A DNA stretch of 64,000 nt, taken from assembly GCF_011801145.1 (NCBI RefSeq), contig NZ_CP046172.1, positions 1,798,001-1,862,000 on the forward strand, written 5' to 3'. Below, in pieces: positions 7,634 through 16,382 of this stretch. The DNA is from Nocardia arthritidis. Lineage in GTDB: Bacteria; Actinomycetota; Actinomycetes; Mycobacteriales; Mycobacteriaceae. Both the position numbers and the translations under genes were made by a program. Below the pieces are notes generated by a model, which saw only the letters and a program-made list of their open reading frames with translations, was not told where the DNA came from and did no database searches. How positions within the stretch are numbered: the stretch's first letter is position 1; every line of letters starts with the position of its first letter.

Positions 7634-8737
7634 ATGGGGGTGCACATCGGGTTGTGGCGGGTGGATGGCGCGGCGCCGCGGCGGGTGGAGCCGGTGCGGA
7701 TGGCGATGACGGAGCGGTTGGCGCGAATCATCGAGACCGATCCGGGGATGCTCGGGGTGGATTTGATGATCATCGGGCGGCAGGTGCGGACCGCGTACGA
7801 CGGGCGGATCGACCTGTTGGCCGTCGACGTGGAGGGCGGAGTGCACGTCCTCGAGCTGAAGGGGGACCGGACGCCGCGGGAAGTGGTCGCGCAGGCACTG
7901 GACTACGGCGCCTGGGTGCAGGGGCTGACGAACGACGAACTGCGCGAGATCTATCGGGCGCACCGGGACGAGTCGGAGACGCGCGAATTCGACGAGGCGT
8001 TCGCGACACATTTCGGCACCGAGAGCGCGCCGGAGACGCTGAACACCTCGCACACGCTGACCATCGTCGCCGCCGAAATGGACGATGCCACAGAGCGAAT
8101 GGTGACCTACCTGGCCACCGGATTCGACGTGCCGATCAACGTGATGTTCTTCGACTACTACGAGGACGAGGGCCGTAGCTATCTCGCGCGGACCTGGATG
8201 ATCGATCGGAATACCGCTGTGGCGGCGTCGAGTACGGCTAGTTCGGCGCGAAAACAGCCGCCGTGGAACGGCATCGACTGGTACGTGAGCTTCGGTGACG
8301 ACGCGGTGACCCGGGCGTGGGATGACGCACGCAAGTACGGGTTCGTTTCCGCGGGCGGCGGCAAGTGGTATTCGCGAAGCCTGCAACAGGTTCCGGTCGG
8401 CGGGCGGGTGCTGGTGCACATTCCGAAGGTGGGGTACGTCGGGCTCGGTGAGGTCGTCGGCGCGGCGCAACCCGCTGACGACGCGATGCTCAATGGTGAC
8501 GGCAACCCGTTCCGGAAGCTGCGCCTGAAGGGCGAATACAATCACACCGCCGCGAATCCCGTTGCGGGCGAGGATTATCGGGAGTGGGTATTGCCGATCC
8601 GCTGGGTCAAGACGGTCGGTCGCGACCAAGCCCTGTGGAAGCCGGGACTTTTCGCGAATCAGAACTCGGCGTGCAAGCTGCGCAGCCAGTTCACCATCGA
8701 CGAGGTGACCAGGTTCTTCGAGGCCAACGGCCAGTAG
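7634..8737 (+). CDS. NucS-like PD-(D/E)XK nuclease with C-terminal EVE/PUA-like region
   Basis: A 367-residue protein. Around residues 55-90, 'GRIDLLAVDVEGGVHVLELK' followed by 'RTPREVVAQALDYG' is the catalytic core of NucS/EndoMS-type endonucleases: Asp, then Glu-x-Lys. The C-terminal part (from ~205), with 'WYVSFGD', 'AWDDARKYGFVSAGGGKWYS' and 'GGRVLVHIPKVGYVGLGEV', resembles EVE/PUA-type domains that read modified bases, judged by eye only. It lacks the N-terminal dimerisation domain of mismatch endonuclease NucS. The ATG at 7634 follows GGAGGTGG. No methylase or helicase lies beside it. It may be a lone repair nuclease or a defence enzyme against modified DNA. Confidence 0.75.
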   Translation: MGVHIGLWRVDGAAPRRVEPVRMAMTERLARIIETDPGMLGVDLMIIGRQVRTAYDGRIDLLAVDVEGGVHVLELKGDRTPREVVAQALDYGAWVQGLTNDELREIYRAHRDESETREFDEAFATHFGTESAPETLNTSHTLTIVAAEMDDATERMVTYLATGFDVPINVMFFDYYEDEGRSYLARTWMIDRNTAVAASSTASSARKQPPWNGIDWYVSFGDDAVTRAWDDARKYGFVSAGGGKWYSRSLQQVPVGGRVLVHIPKVGYVGLGEVVGAAQPADDAMLNGDGNPFRKLRLKGEYNHTAANPVAGEDYREWVLPIRWVKTVGRDQALWKPGLFANQNSACKLRSQFTIDEVTRFFEANGQ

Positions 8738-8765
8738 TTCGCCGGTATCCGGCACAGTTGGGTGC

Positions 8766-9359
8766 ATGCGTATCGCGGTATACCTGGCCCATCCGCGGCC
8801 GGACAGCTTCAACCGGGCACTGTTCGACGCCGTAGTCGAGGAATTGGCGCGACACGGCGCGGATGTCCGCCCGCACGATCTCTACTCCGAGGGGTTCGAC
8901 CCCGTACTGTCCGCCGCCGAAACCGACACCGTCGCCGGCGCGACCGTCGCCGACGACCTCGTGCACCGGCACCAGCGAGAACTCGCCGACCTCGACGCCA
9001 TCGTCTTCATCCACCCCAACTGGTGGGGCATGCCACCCGCGATCATGACCGGCTGGGTGCAGCGCGTCCTGGCGCCGACCGTCGCCTACAAACTGGAAAC
9101 CCCTGAAGCCGAACCACATCCGCTACTGAATATCAAACGGGCCCTGGTCCTGAACACCTCCGACACCTCACTCGCGCGCGAACAGACCACCTTCGGCGAC
9201 CCCCTCGAACAAATCTGGACCGCCTGCGTCCTCCCCTACGTAGGCGTCGAAAAACTACAGCGAGTCGTCTTCCGCACAGTCAAGGATTCGACCGACGACT
9301 CCAGAACCACCTGGCTCCAGGAGGCCCGAAAGTTGGCCGCGGCCTTGCTGGCCGACTGA
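8766..9359 (+). CDS. NAD(P)H quinone oxidoreductase, flavodoxin-2 fold
   Basis: A 197-residue NQO1/KefF/MdaB-type protein. 'IAVYLAHPRPDSFNRALFD' is the phosphate-binding loop for FMN or FAD, and 'IVFIHPNWWGMPPAIMTGW' with W-W-G-M-P-P is the family signature for the isoalloxazine site. Such enzymes reduce quinones by two electrons. It starts 28 bases after the nuclease gene but a shared function is not obvious. The 244 bases that follow hold the xylF promoter region. Confidence 0.88.
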   Translation: MRIAVYLAHPRPDSFNRALFDAVVEELARHGADVRPHDLYSEGFDPVLSAAETDTVAGATVADDLVHRHQRELADLDAIVFIHPNWWGMPPAIMTGWVQRVLAPTVAYKLETPEAEPHPLLNIKRALVLNTSDTSLAREQTTFGDPLEQIWTACVLPYVGVEKLQRVVFRTVKDSTDDSRTTWLQEARKLAAALLAD

Positions 9360-9476
9360 TCGGGGGCGTGGCAAGCGGGGCTGACAGCGCGGCGGGCGTA
9401 GGGGGTCGCGCAAAAGCCTTGTTTACCAGCACGTTTCGTGGGCGCGCCGAGTGGTGGGTGGGCGGGTGTGGCTCGA

Positions 9477-9553
9477 TTGTTACGGCGGACAACAAATAAA
9501 TGCGAAAACGCAGTGCGACACGATGGGGTGTCGTATGTTGTGCCGAACAACAT
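9477..9553. promoter_or_regulatory. two palindromic operators upstream of xylF
   Basis: ATGTTGT-GCCGA-ACAACAT (9535-9553) is a perfect 7-5-7 palindrome. TTGTTAC-GGCGG-ACAACAA (9477-9495) has the same layout with 5 of 7 bases symmetric. They are 58 bases apart, centre to centre, and the nearer ends about 50 bases before the xylF ATG. The layout fits operators for the ROK regulator encoded at the end of the cluster. Two phased sites suggest cooperative binding or looping. Confidence 0.6.
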
Positions 9554-9603
9554 TCGCTCGACCCCCGGTGCGCCGGGGCGGTAGTTCCACGAAAGGCCCA
9601 CTC

Positions 9604-10683
9604 ATGCGTAAGGGCGTACTCGGCGTCGCGGCCGTCTCTGTCGCGGTACTCGCTTCGTTGACCGCGTGCGGTAACGACAACAAGGATTCCGGTAGCAAGG
9701 CCCAGGTCGGGGTGATCCTGCCGGACAGCAAGACCTCGGCGCGATGGGAGACGGCGGACCGGAAATACCTGCAGCAGGCGTTCGATGCCGCGGGCATCAA
9801 GGCCGATATCCAGAACGCGCAGGGCGATAAGCAGGCGTTCCAGACGATCGCGGACCAGATGATCACCAGCGGGGTGAAGGTGCTGATGATCACCAACCTG
9901 GACAGCGGCACCGGTAAGGCGGTGATCCAGAAGGCGAAATCGCAGGGCGTCACCGTAATCGATTACGACAGGCTCACTTTGGGCGGCGGCGCGCAGTACT
10001 ACGTGTCCTTCGACAATGTGAAGGTCGGCAAGCTGCAGGGCGAGGGCATCGCGAAATGCCTCACCGACAAGAAGATCGTCAAACCCGTTGTGGCATACCT
10101 GAACGGCGCCCCGACCGACAACAACGCGACGCTGTTCAAGAGCGGCTACGACGGCGTGCTGAAGCCGAAATTCGATTCCGGCGAGTTCGTGAAGGGTCCG
10201 GACCAGGCGGTGCCGGAATGGGATAACGCCCAGGCGGGCACCATCTTCGAGCAGATGCTGACCGGCACCCCGAATATCAACGGTGTCGTCGCGGCCAACG
10301 ACGGACTCGGCAACGCGGCCATCGCGGTGCTGAAGAAGCAGAAGCTCAACGGCCAGGTCCCGGTCACCGGGCAGGACGCGACAGTGCAGGGCCTGCAGAA
10401 CGTGCTGGCGGGCGATCAGTGCCTCACCGTCTACAAGGCGATCAAGCAGGAGGCCGACGCCGCGACGAAATTGGCCATCGGTTTGGTGAAGGGCGAAAAG
10501 GGGCAGACCAACGGAGCGGTGACCGATCCGGAGTCCAAATCCGATGTTCCGTCGGTGTTGTTGGAGCCCAAGCCGATCTACAAGGAAAACGTCAAGGACG
10601 TGGTGGCCGACGGCTACGTCACCAAGAGTGAACTGTGCACGGGTGATTACGCCAAGCTGTGCGCGGACAACGGTGTGAGCTGA
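9604..10683 (+). CDS. xylF: xylose-type sugar ABC transporter substrate-binding lipoprotein
   Basis: A 359-residue exported sugar-binding protein. The first 24 residues are a lipoprotein signal peptide ending in the lipobox LTAC. The mature part is a type I periplasmic-binding fold. It resembles E. coli XylF through its length, for example 'YYVSFDNVKVGKLQG', 'APTDNNATLFKSGYDGVLKP', 'AANDGLGNAAIAVL' and the C-terminal 'ENVKDVVADGYVTKSEL'. It begins the import cluster with xylG, xylH and a ROK regulator. D-xylose or a related pentose is the likely ligand, but no xylA or xylB lies in the window to confirm it. Confidence 0.88.
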   Translation: MRKGVLGVAAVSVAVLASLTACGNDNKDSGSKAQVGVILPDSKTSARWETADRKYLQQAFDAAGIKADIQNAQGDKQAFQTIADQMITSGVKVLMITNLDSGTGKAVIQKAKSQGVTVIDYDRLTLGGGAQYYVSFDNVKVGKLQGEGIAKCLTDKKIVKPVVAYLNGAPTDNNATLFKSGYDGVLKPKFDSGEFVKGPDQAVPEWDNAQAGTIFEQMLTGTPNINGVVAANDGLGNAAIAVLKKQKLNGQVPVTGQDATVQGLQNVLAGDQCLTVYKAIKQEADAATKLAIGLVKGEKGQTNGAVTDPESKSDVPSVLLEPKPIYKENVKDVVADGYVTKSELCTGDYAKLCADNGVS

Positions 10684-10691
10684 GCTCCGCC

Positions 10692-10732
10692 ATCCCTTCC
10701 GCGGTTTCGAATGAGGGGGCCGCGGAAGGGAT
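10692..10732 (+). terminator. hairpin between xylF and xylG
   Basis: ATCCCTTCCGCGG (10692-10704) and CCGCGGAAGGGAT (10720-10732) form a perfect 13-pair stem with a 15-base loop, starting 8 bases after the xylF stop. No T-tract follows. In ABC import operons such hairpins stabilise or partly terminate the message after the binding-protein gene, giving more binding protein than transporter. Confidence 0.6.
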
Positions 10733-10784
10733 TTCGCACACGCAGTGCCCGCTCTGACCCCTCGAATTCCCAGGAGCTCCACCC

Positions 10785-11555
10785 ATGACAGAGACGCCCG
10801 TTATCGAATTACGCGGCATAGAGAAGAGTTTCGGCCCGGTCCATGTCCTGCACGATGTCGGTTTCGCGGCGTACGCGGGCGAGGTGACCGCGCTGGTCGG
10901 CGACAACGGCGCGGGCAAGTCGACGCTGGTGAAATGCATCGGCGGCATCTACCCGATCGACGCGGGCGAAATCTTGTTCGACGGCAAGCCCGTTCATATC
11001 CACAACCCGCGCGACGCGGCCGCGCTCGGCATCGAGATCGTCTACCAGGATCTCGCGCTCTGCGACAACCTCGACGTCGTACAGAACATGTTCCTCGGCC
11101 GAGAGAAGAAGCGCGGCATTGTGCTCGACGAGTACGCGATGGAGGAGCTGGCCGGAAAAACGTTGGCGGGCTTGTCCGTTCGCACGGTGAAGTCGGTGCG
11201 TCAGCAGGTGTCGAGCCTGTCCGGCGGTCAGCGGCAGACGGTCGCGATCGCGAAGGCCGTGCTGTGGAACAACAAGGTGGTGATCCTGGACGAGCCGACG
11301 GCCGCGCTCGGGGTCGCGCAGACCCAGCAGGTGCTGGAATTGGTGCGCACGCTGGCCGACAGAGGCCTTGCGGTGGTGCTGATTTCGCACAATATGAACG
11401 ACGTGTTCGCGGTGTCCGACCGGATCGCCGCGCTATACCTGGGCCGGATGGCGGCGCAGGTGCGGACCTCCGACGTGACGCACGCGCAGGTCGTCGAATT
11501 GATCACAGCCGGGCGCAGCGGGAACCTCGGCCTGGACGCAAACGGAGTTAAGTGA
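10785..11555 (+). CDS. xylG: sugar ABC transporter ATP-binding protein (XylG-like)
   Basis: A 256-residue single ATPase domain. Walker A is GDNGAGKST (about residue 39), the Q-loop is 'VYQDLALCDNL', the signature is LSGGQRQ, Walker B is VVILDEPTAAL and the switch His is in 'LISHNM'. Many sugar importers of this class (XylG, RbsA) have two fused ATPase domains of ~500 residues; this one has a single domain like FrcA-type transporters, so it would work as a homodimer. It overlaps xylH at the stop codon. Confidence 0.88.
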   Translation: MTETPVIELRGIEKSFGPVHVLHDVGFAAYAGEVTALVGDNGAGKSTLVKCIGGIYPIDAGEILFDGKPVHIHNPRDAAALGIEIVYQDLALCDNLDVVQNMFLGREKKRGIVLDEYAMEELAGKTLAGLSVRTVKSVRQQVSSLSGGQRQTVAIAKAVLWNNKVVILDEPTAALGVAQTQQVLELVRTLADRGLAVVLISHNMNDVFAVSDRIAALYLGRMAAQVRTSDVTHAQVVELITAGRSGNLGLDANGVK

Positions 11556-12787
11556 TGGCTGCCGTGTTGACCGAAAAACCCACGGCCGCACCGGTTTCGG
11601 AGATGATGAACAACTACGTCGGCCGGGTGCGCAGCGGCGATATGGGCGCGTTGCCCTCGGTGCTCGCGCTGATTGTGCTCTCGGTGGTGTTCTGGATCGC
11701 ACGGCCGGTGTTCATGTCCCAGGCCAATTTCGCGAATCTGTTCACCCAGGGCGCGGCCATCGCGGTGATCGCGATGGGCCTGATCTTCGTGCTGCTGCTC
11801 GGTGAGATCGACCTGTCCGCCGGATTCGCCAGCGGTGTATGCGCGGCCGTGCTCGCAGTGTTGCTCACCGACAAAGGCTGGCCCTGGTATGCGGCGCTGC
11901 TGGTTTCGCTGCTCACCGGGGTGGTGATCGGACTGACCATCGGCACCATCGTGGTGCGGATCGGGATACCGTCGTTCGTGGTGACCCTCGCGGCTTTCCT
12001 TGCGCTGCAAGGGGTTGCGCTGAAGATCATGGACAACGGGCGCAATATCTCGATCCACGACGACACGGTGCTCGCCATCGCGAACAAGAATGTGCCGCCG
12101 ATGCTCGGCTGGATCATGTGGGCGCTGCTGGTCGCGGGTTTCGCGGCCGTGCAATACCGGAAGTACACGGCGCGAACGAAACTCGGGCTCACGGGGGAGA
12201 CCGGCTCGGTGATCGCGGTGCGCATCGCGGTGGTCGCCGTGGTGACGGGTATCGCGGTGCTGGTGCTCAACGGCGAACGCAGCCGCAATCCGGAGCTGCA
12301 TTCGCTCAAGGGTATGCCGATCGTGGTGCCGCTCATCGCGATACTGCTGCTGGTATGGACCTTCGTCTTGAACCGCACCGAATTCGGCAGGCATATCTAC
12401 GCGGTCGGCGGTAATACCGAGGCGGCGCGCCGGGCCGGTATCGCGGTGAACCGCATCAAGATAACCGCGTTCGTGCTGTGCTCGACCATGGCCGCGGTCG
12501 GCGGGCTCATCGCGGCGTCGCGGGCCAATTCCGTCGACCCGAATACCGGCGGCAGTGATGTACTGCTCACCGCGGTCGGCGCCGCGGTGATCGGCGGGAC
12601 CAGCCTGTTCGGCGGGCGCGGGCGGATGCGCGACGCGGTGCTGGGCGCCGCGGTGGTCGCGGTGATCAACAACGGAATGGGCCTGATGGGCTACAGCGCG
12701 GGCACGAAATTCGTTGTGACAGGATTCGTCCTGCTGCTCGCCGCCGGTGTCGACGCGCTGTCGCGCCGCCGCGCCATGCAGCGCTAG
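11555..12787 (+). CDS. xylH: sugar ABC transporter permease (XylH-like)
   Basis: A 410-residue multipass permease of the ribose/xylose branch (BPD_transp_2). Hydrophobic segments alternate throughout; 'AAIAVIAMGLIFVLLLGEIDLSAG' carries the conserved EIDLS motif and 'GRHIYAVGGNTEAARRAGI' is the cytoplasmic coupling loop, with 'GGTSLFGGRG' near the end. The ATG at 11555 overlaps the xylG TGA by one base; a GTG three bases earlier is also possible. It would form the membrane channel with XylF and XylG. Confidence 0.88.
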   Translation: MAAVLTEKPTAAPVSEMMNNYVGRVRSGDMGALPSVLALIVLSVVFWIARPVFMSQANFANLFTQGAAIAVIAMGLIFVLLLGEIDLSAGFASGVCAAVLAVLLTDKGWPWYAALLVSLLTGVVIGLTIGTIVVRIGIPSFVVTLAAFLALQGVALKIMDNGRNISIHDDTVLAIANKNVPPMLGWIMWALLVAGFAAVQYRKYTARTKLGLTGETGSVIAVRIAVVAVVTGIAVLVLNGERSRNPELHSLKGMPIVVPLIAILLLVWTFVLNRTEFGRHIYAVGGNTEAARRAGIAVNRIKITAFVLCSTMAAVGGLIAASRANSVDPNTGGSDVLLTAVGAAVIGGTSLFGGRGRMRDAVLGAAVVAVINNGMGLMGYSAGTKFVVTGFVLLLAAGVDALSRRRAMQR

Positions 12788-12891
12788 CGGCGGCCGAGGA
12801 GCCGGGCAAACCGCCAGGAAGGTGATCCGAATGCCGTCCGGTGCCGAAGACCGGTGCGGCTGAACAATATTCGCGGAGAGGGGATGACACG

Positions 12892-14079
12892 ATGCGCGCG
12901 GCGCCATCACCCGAAGAGATCCGCAGGCAGAATCTGGCGGTGCTGCTCAGGCATGTGCACAGCGGCGGACCGGTCTCCCGCACCACCCTCGCCGAACGCA
13001 TGGGGGTGAACCGCAGCACGATTCTCGCGCTCACCGCCGATCTGGTCGCGGCCGGACTGGTCAGGGAGGAACTGCCGGGCCAGACCGGCCGGGCGGGGCG
13101 GCCATCGCTGGTGGTCCGGCCGGAATCCGAGCGGGTGTACGTGCTCGCGCTCGACGTCGGCGCCGACCGGCTGGCGGCGGCCCGGGTGGGGCTGGGCGGA
13201 ATTGTCCTCGACCGCACCGAAACCGCAAGGCCCAGTGGCACTTTCGATCCGGAGGACGTTATCGAGACGCTGGCCGGGATGGCGCGGGCGATGCTCGACG
13301 GGAATGCCCGCTGCGTCGGCGCGGGCGTCGCCTTCTGCGGCATGGTGCGCCAGGAGGACGGTGTCGTCCGCTACGGCCCGAATATCGGCTGGGTCGATGT
13401 GCCGTTCGGCGCGGCCCTGTCCGAACGGCTCGGCGTCGGCGTCTCGGTCGGCAACAACGCCAACCTCGGCGCGCTGGCAGAGCGGGAGCGCGGCGTCGGG
13501 CTCGGCCTGCAGAACCTGATCTATCTGCACGGCGATGTCGGCATCGGCGGCGGCATCATCGTCGGCGGGCAGCTGCTCGGCGGCGAGGGCGGATACGGCG
13601 GCGAGGTCGGGCACATGATCGTGAATCCCGATGGCAGGCCGTGCGCCTGCGGTTCGCGCGGCTGCCTGGAGGCCGAGGCGGGTGAGCTCGCGTTGATCGC
13701 GGCGGCCGGTCGCGACGATCTCGCCGGACGCGCGGCGGTCGAGGCGATCGTGCAGGCGGCCGCGTACGGCGATGTCACCGCGCGGGATGCGCTGCATCAG
13801 GTCGGCGATTGGCTCGGCCGGGGCGTCGCGAACCTGGTCAATATCTTCAATCCGTCGATGGTGGTGTTCGGCGGTGTGCTGCGCCAGATCTATCTGGCCT
13901 CGGCGGCGCAGGTGCGCAGCCGGGTGGCGCTGGACGGGTTGCAGGCGGTGCGTGAGCGGGTCCGATTGCGGACATCGGCGCTGGTCGGCGACGCGACGCT
14001 GATCGGTGCCGCGGAACTGGCCTTCGCCGAGGTGCTTTCGGATCCGCTGCAGACGCTGGCCAGGATGACGGGTTCGTGA
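12892..14079 (+). CDS. ROK family transcriptional regulator (XylR-like)
   Basis: A 395-residue repressor-type ROK protein. Residues ~5-75 form a winged HTH ('SGGPVSRTTLAERMGVNRST'). The rest is the sugar-kinase-like ROK fold with the zinc motif 'CACGSRGCLEAE' (CxCGxxGCxE) and the acidic 'GGYGGEVGHM' segment. The ATG at 12892 is preceded by GAGAGGGG. Its position just after xylFGH suggests it represses the importer until a pentose binds, probably at the two palindromes ahead of xylF. Confidence 0.88.
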   Translation: MRAAPSPEEIRRQNLAVLLRHVHSGGPVSRTTLAERMGVNRSTILALTADLVAAGLVREELPGQTGRAGRPSLVVRPESERVYVLALDVGADRLAAARVGLGGIVLDRTETARPSGTFDPEDVIETLAGMARAMLDGNARCVGAGVAFCGMVRQEDGVVRYGPNIGWVDVPFGAALSERLGVGVSVGNNANLGALAERERGVGLGLQNLIYLHGDVGIGGGIIVGGQLLGGEGGYGGEVGHMIVNPDGRPCACGSRGCLEAEAGELALIAAAGRDDLAGRAAVEAIVQAAAYGDVTARDALHQVGDWLGRGVANLVNIFNPSMVVFGGVLRQIYLASAAQVRSRVALDGLQAVRERVRLRTSALVGDATLIGAAELAFAEVLSDPLQTLARMTGS

Positions 14080-14169
14080 TCGGCGGAAGATCAACTGTCC
14101 GATTAGTATTCGACTGCGCCGTTCAGGGGGCCGTCGGAACGGGCGAATAGCTAGCTGAAGGGGTTACCG

Positions 14170-14979
14170 ATGGACAGGCCGGCCTGGGCGCCCGATGGCG
14201 TCGACATGCGGCAGGCGAGCCCGGCGCGCATGTATGACGCGCTGCTCGGCGGCTCGCACAATTTCGAGGTCGACCGCAAGGCGGCGGAGATGGGCAAGCA
14301 GTTGGTACCGGACCTGCCGCGGCTCGCGCTGAGCAATCGCGCGTTCCTGCGCCGGGCGGTGCGGTATTTGGCGGAGGCCGGAGTGCGGCAGTTCGTCGAT
14401 ATCGGTTCGGGCATCCCGACCGCGGGCAATGTGCACGAGGTGGTGCAGGCCATCGATCCGGATATCCGGGTGTTGTATCTGGATATCGATCCGGTCGCGG
14501 TGGCGCACGCCAAGGCGATTCTGCGCGGTAACGAGCGGGCGGCCGCGGTGGAGGCCGACCTGCGCGACCCAGCGGGCCTGCTGGCGAAGGTGCGGGAGTC
14601 CGGGCTGATCGATTTCGGCCAGCCGGTCGGATTATTGCTGGTCGCGGTGCTGCACCTGCTCGCCGACGACGACCTCCCGGCGCGGAAGGTCGCGGAACTA
14701 CGCGACGCGCTGCCCGTGGGCAGCTATGTGGCGATCTCGCATCTGAGCTCGGCATCGCGGCCGGAGGACGCCGCGAAACTGGGCGCCAACGCCGCGAACG
14801 TGGATCGAATCGGCATCCACTTCCGGGATCGGGACGGCATCGCGGCTATGTTCGATGGATGGGACTTGGTCGATCCCGGCGTCGTGGAATTGCCGGCATG
14901 GCGGCCCGAGTCCGAACGCGATCAGCACGAGGCGCCGGGCCGTTCGCTCGGGCTGGCCGGGGTCGGCCGCAAGAACTGA
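14170..14979 (+). CDS. DUF574-type S-adenosylmethionine-dependent methyltransferase
   Basis: A 269-residue protein of the actinobacterial SAM methyltransferase family PF04672 (DUF574). The N-terminal 'ARMYDALLGGSHNFEVDR' is the family hallmark, and 'QFVDIGSGIPTAGNVHE' with 'VLYLDIDPVAVAHA' makes the SAM-binding Rossmann core. Actinomycetes carry many paralogues and the methyl acceptors are mostly unknown. It is followed by the GGDEF protein in the same direction with a 59-base gap. No function can be assigned beyond methyl transfer. Confidence 0.88.
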   Translation: MDRPAWAPDGVDMRQASPARMYDALLGGSHNFEVDRKAAEMGKQLVPDLPRLALSNRAFLRRAVRYLAEAGVRQFVDIGSGIPTAGNVHEVVQAIDPDIRVLYLDIDPVAVAHAKAILRGNERAAAVEADLRDPAGLLAKVRESGLIDFGQPVGLLLVAVLHLLADDDLPARKVAELRDALPVGSYVAISHLSSASRPEDAAKLGANAANVDRIGIHFRDRDGIAAMFDGWDLVDPGVVELPAWRPESERDQHEAPGRSLGLAGVGRKN

Positions 14980-15038
14980 AGCCGATGTCCACCCGCTCGG
15001 TCATCGCCAGGTATCCCCGAGCAGGGGGTGCCTGACCG

Positions 15039-16382
15039 GTGGGCGCGCACGAGGTCGCGATGCGCTGGGCCGATGCGCTCGACGGTGTCGTCGCGCCGAC
15101 GTTGACGCGGACCCAGATCGAGGCGCTGCTCGGCGGGCTCGCCGACGAGCTGATCGCGGCCGTGCGCGGAACGGGTCCGCTCACCGCCGCGCATACCGCA
15201 GCGGTGGCGCTGGTCGCGGCCAATTACCGGGATCCGGTCGCGGTGGGCCGGTCGATCCGGATCATCAGCGACGACATGGTCGAATACGTGTGCCGGGATC
15301 GAGCCGATTGCGACGCGGTGCGCGATCGGGCGCTGACGGTGGCCTCGGAGTTCGCCGCCGGATTCACCGGCGCGCTGCGCGCGGTGGCCCTTGCCGAACA
15401 GGAGACCACCCTGGTGGCGACGTTGGCGGCGGCGCGGGAGGCGGAGGCGCGACGGCAGCTGTCGGAGGCCAGGTTCGCGGCGATATTCGCGGGCGCCTCG
15501 GTGGGCATCGGTACCGTCGACACCGCGGGGCAGGTGTTGGAGGTGAATGCCGCGTTCGCCGAAATGCTTGGTCTCCCAGCCGAATCGATGCCGGGTCGCG
15601 CGGTGGCCGAGCTGATCGGCCAGGAGAATATCGGCCACGCCTACGACCAACTGGAGCTCCTGCTCGCCGGGCAGGTGGACCAATTCCGTTTGGAGACAGA
15701 CCATTTGCGCCCGGACGGGAGTACCACCTGCATCGACCTGTCGATGTCGGCGGTGCGTGACGCCGAGGGGCAGGTGCGCTTTCTGATCGGCGTGGCCGTC
15801 GATGTGACCGAGCGCAAGCAGCTCGCCGACCGGCTCTGGCACGACGCCAACCACGATATGCTCACCGGCCTGCCCAACCGCGGCCAATTCTTCGACCGTC
15901 TCGCCGCGGCCGAACCCCCGGTCGGCGTGTGCTATCTGGATCTGGACGGCTTCAAGGAGATCAACGATGTCTGGGGTCACGCCGTCGGCGATCAGGTGCT
16001 GCGGCTGGTGGCCGACCGGCTGCGCGCCGCGGTGCGTCCGCTCGACGGGCTTGTCGCCCGCATCGGCGGCGACGAATTCATCGTGCTGATCGAAAAATGC
16101 TCCGGCCCAGGTCAATTGGACGGGGTGACGGCCGAGCTGGCGGCCGCGCTCGCGCCGCGGATGACGATCGGCGACACGCTCGTCACGGTGGGCGCCAGCA
16201 TCGGCGCCGCCTTCGTCGCGGACCGTCCTACGGAGGTCGACGAACTTCTGCACGCTGTCGATACGGCCATGTACCGCAACAAATCCCGGCAGCGCGGGCC
16301 CGGTCCGTGGCCAGATCTGTCCGAAAAACGGCTGACAGACGACTCGTCGGCGCGGGGCCCGGCTGGCACGGTTGGGTCATGA
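15039..16382 (+). CDS. PAS-GGDEF diguanylate cyclase
   Basis: A 447-residue signalling protein. Residues ~1-140 are a helical region of unknown type, ~145-265 a PAS/PAC sensor ('FAAIFAGASVGIGTVDTAGQ', 'VAVDVTERKQLADRL') and ~270-430 a GGDEF domain. The active site is intact (IGGDEF) with 'LDLDGFKEINDVWGHAVGD' for substrate and metal binding, so c-di-GMP synthesis is likely. The product-inhibition RxxD site is not at its usual spacing (RPLD lies one residue too far from GGDEF). Its stop overlaps the start of the NIPSNAP gene by 4 bases. Its nearness to the BcsB/GT2 locus 3 kb downstream may matter. Confidence 0.88.
   Translation: MGAHEVAMRWADALDGVVAPTLTRTQIEALLGGLADELIAAVRGTGPLTAAHTAAVALVAANYRDPVAVGRSIRIISDDMVEYVCRDRADCDAVRDRALTVASEFAAGFTGALRAVALAEQETTLVATLAAAREAEARRQLSEARFAAIFAGASVGIGTVDTAGQVLEVNAAFAEMLGLPAESMPGRAVAELIGQENIGHAYDQLELLLAGQVDQFRLETDHLRPDGSTTCIDLSMSAVRDAEGQVRFLIGVAVDVTERKQLADRLWHDANHDMLTGLPNRGQFFDRLAAAEPPVGVCYLDLDGFKEINDVWGHAVGDQVLRLVADRLRAAVRPLDGLVARIGGDEFIVLIEKCSGPGQLDGVTAELAAALAPRMTIGDTLVTVGASIGAAFVADRPTEVDELLHAVDTAMYRNKSRQRGPGPWPDLSEKRLTDDSSARGPAGTVGS

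Noticed and set aside
14100..14155. Hairpin between the ROK gene and the DUF574 gene
   Set aside because: The GCCGTTC / GAACGGGC pairing has a bulge and is short; it is not convincing as a terminator.
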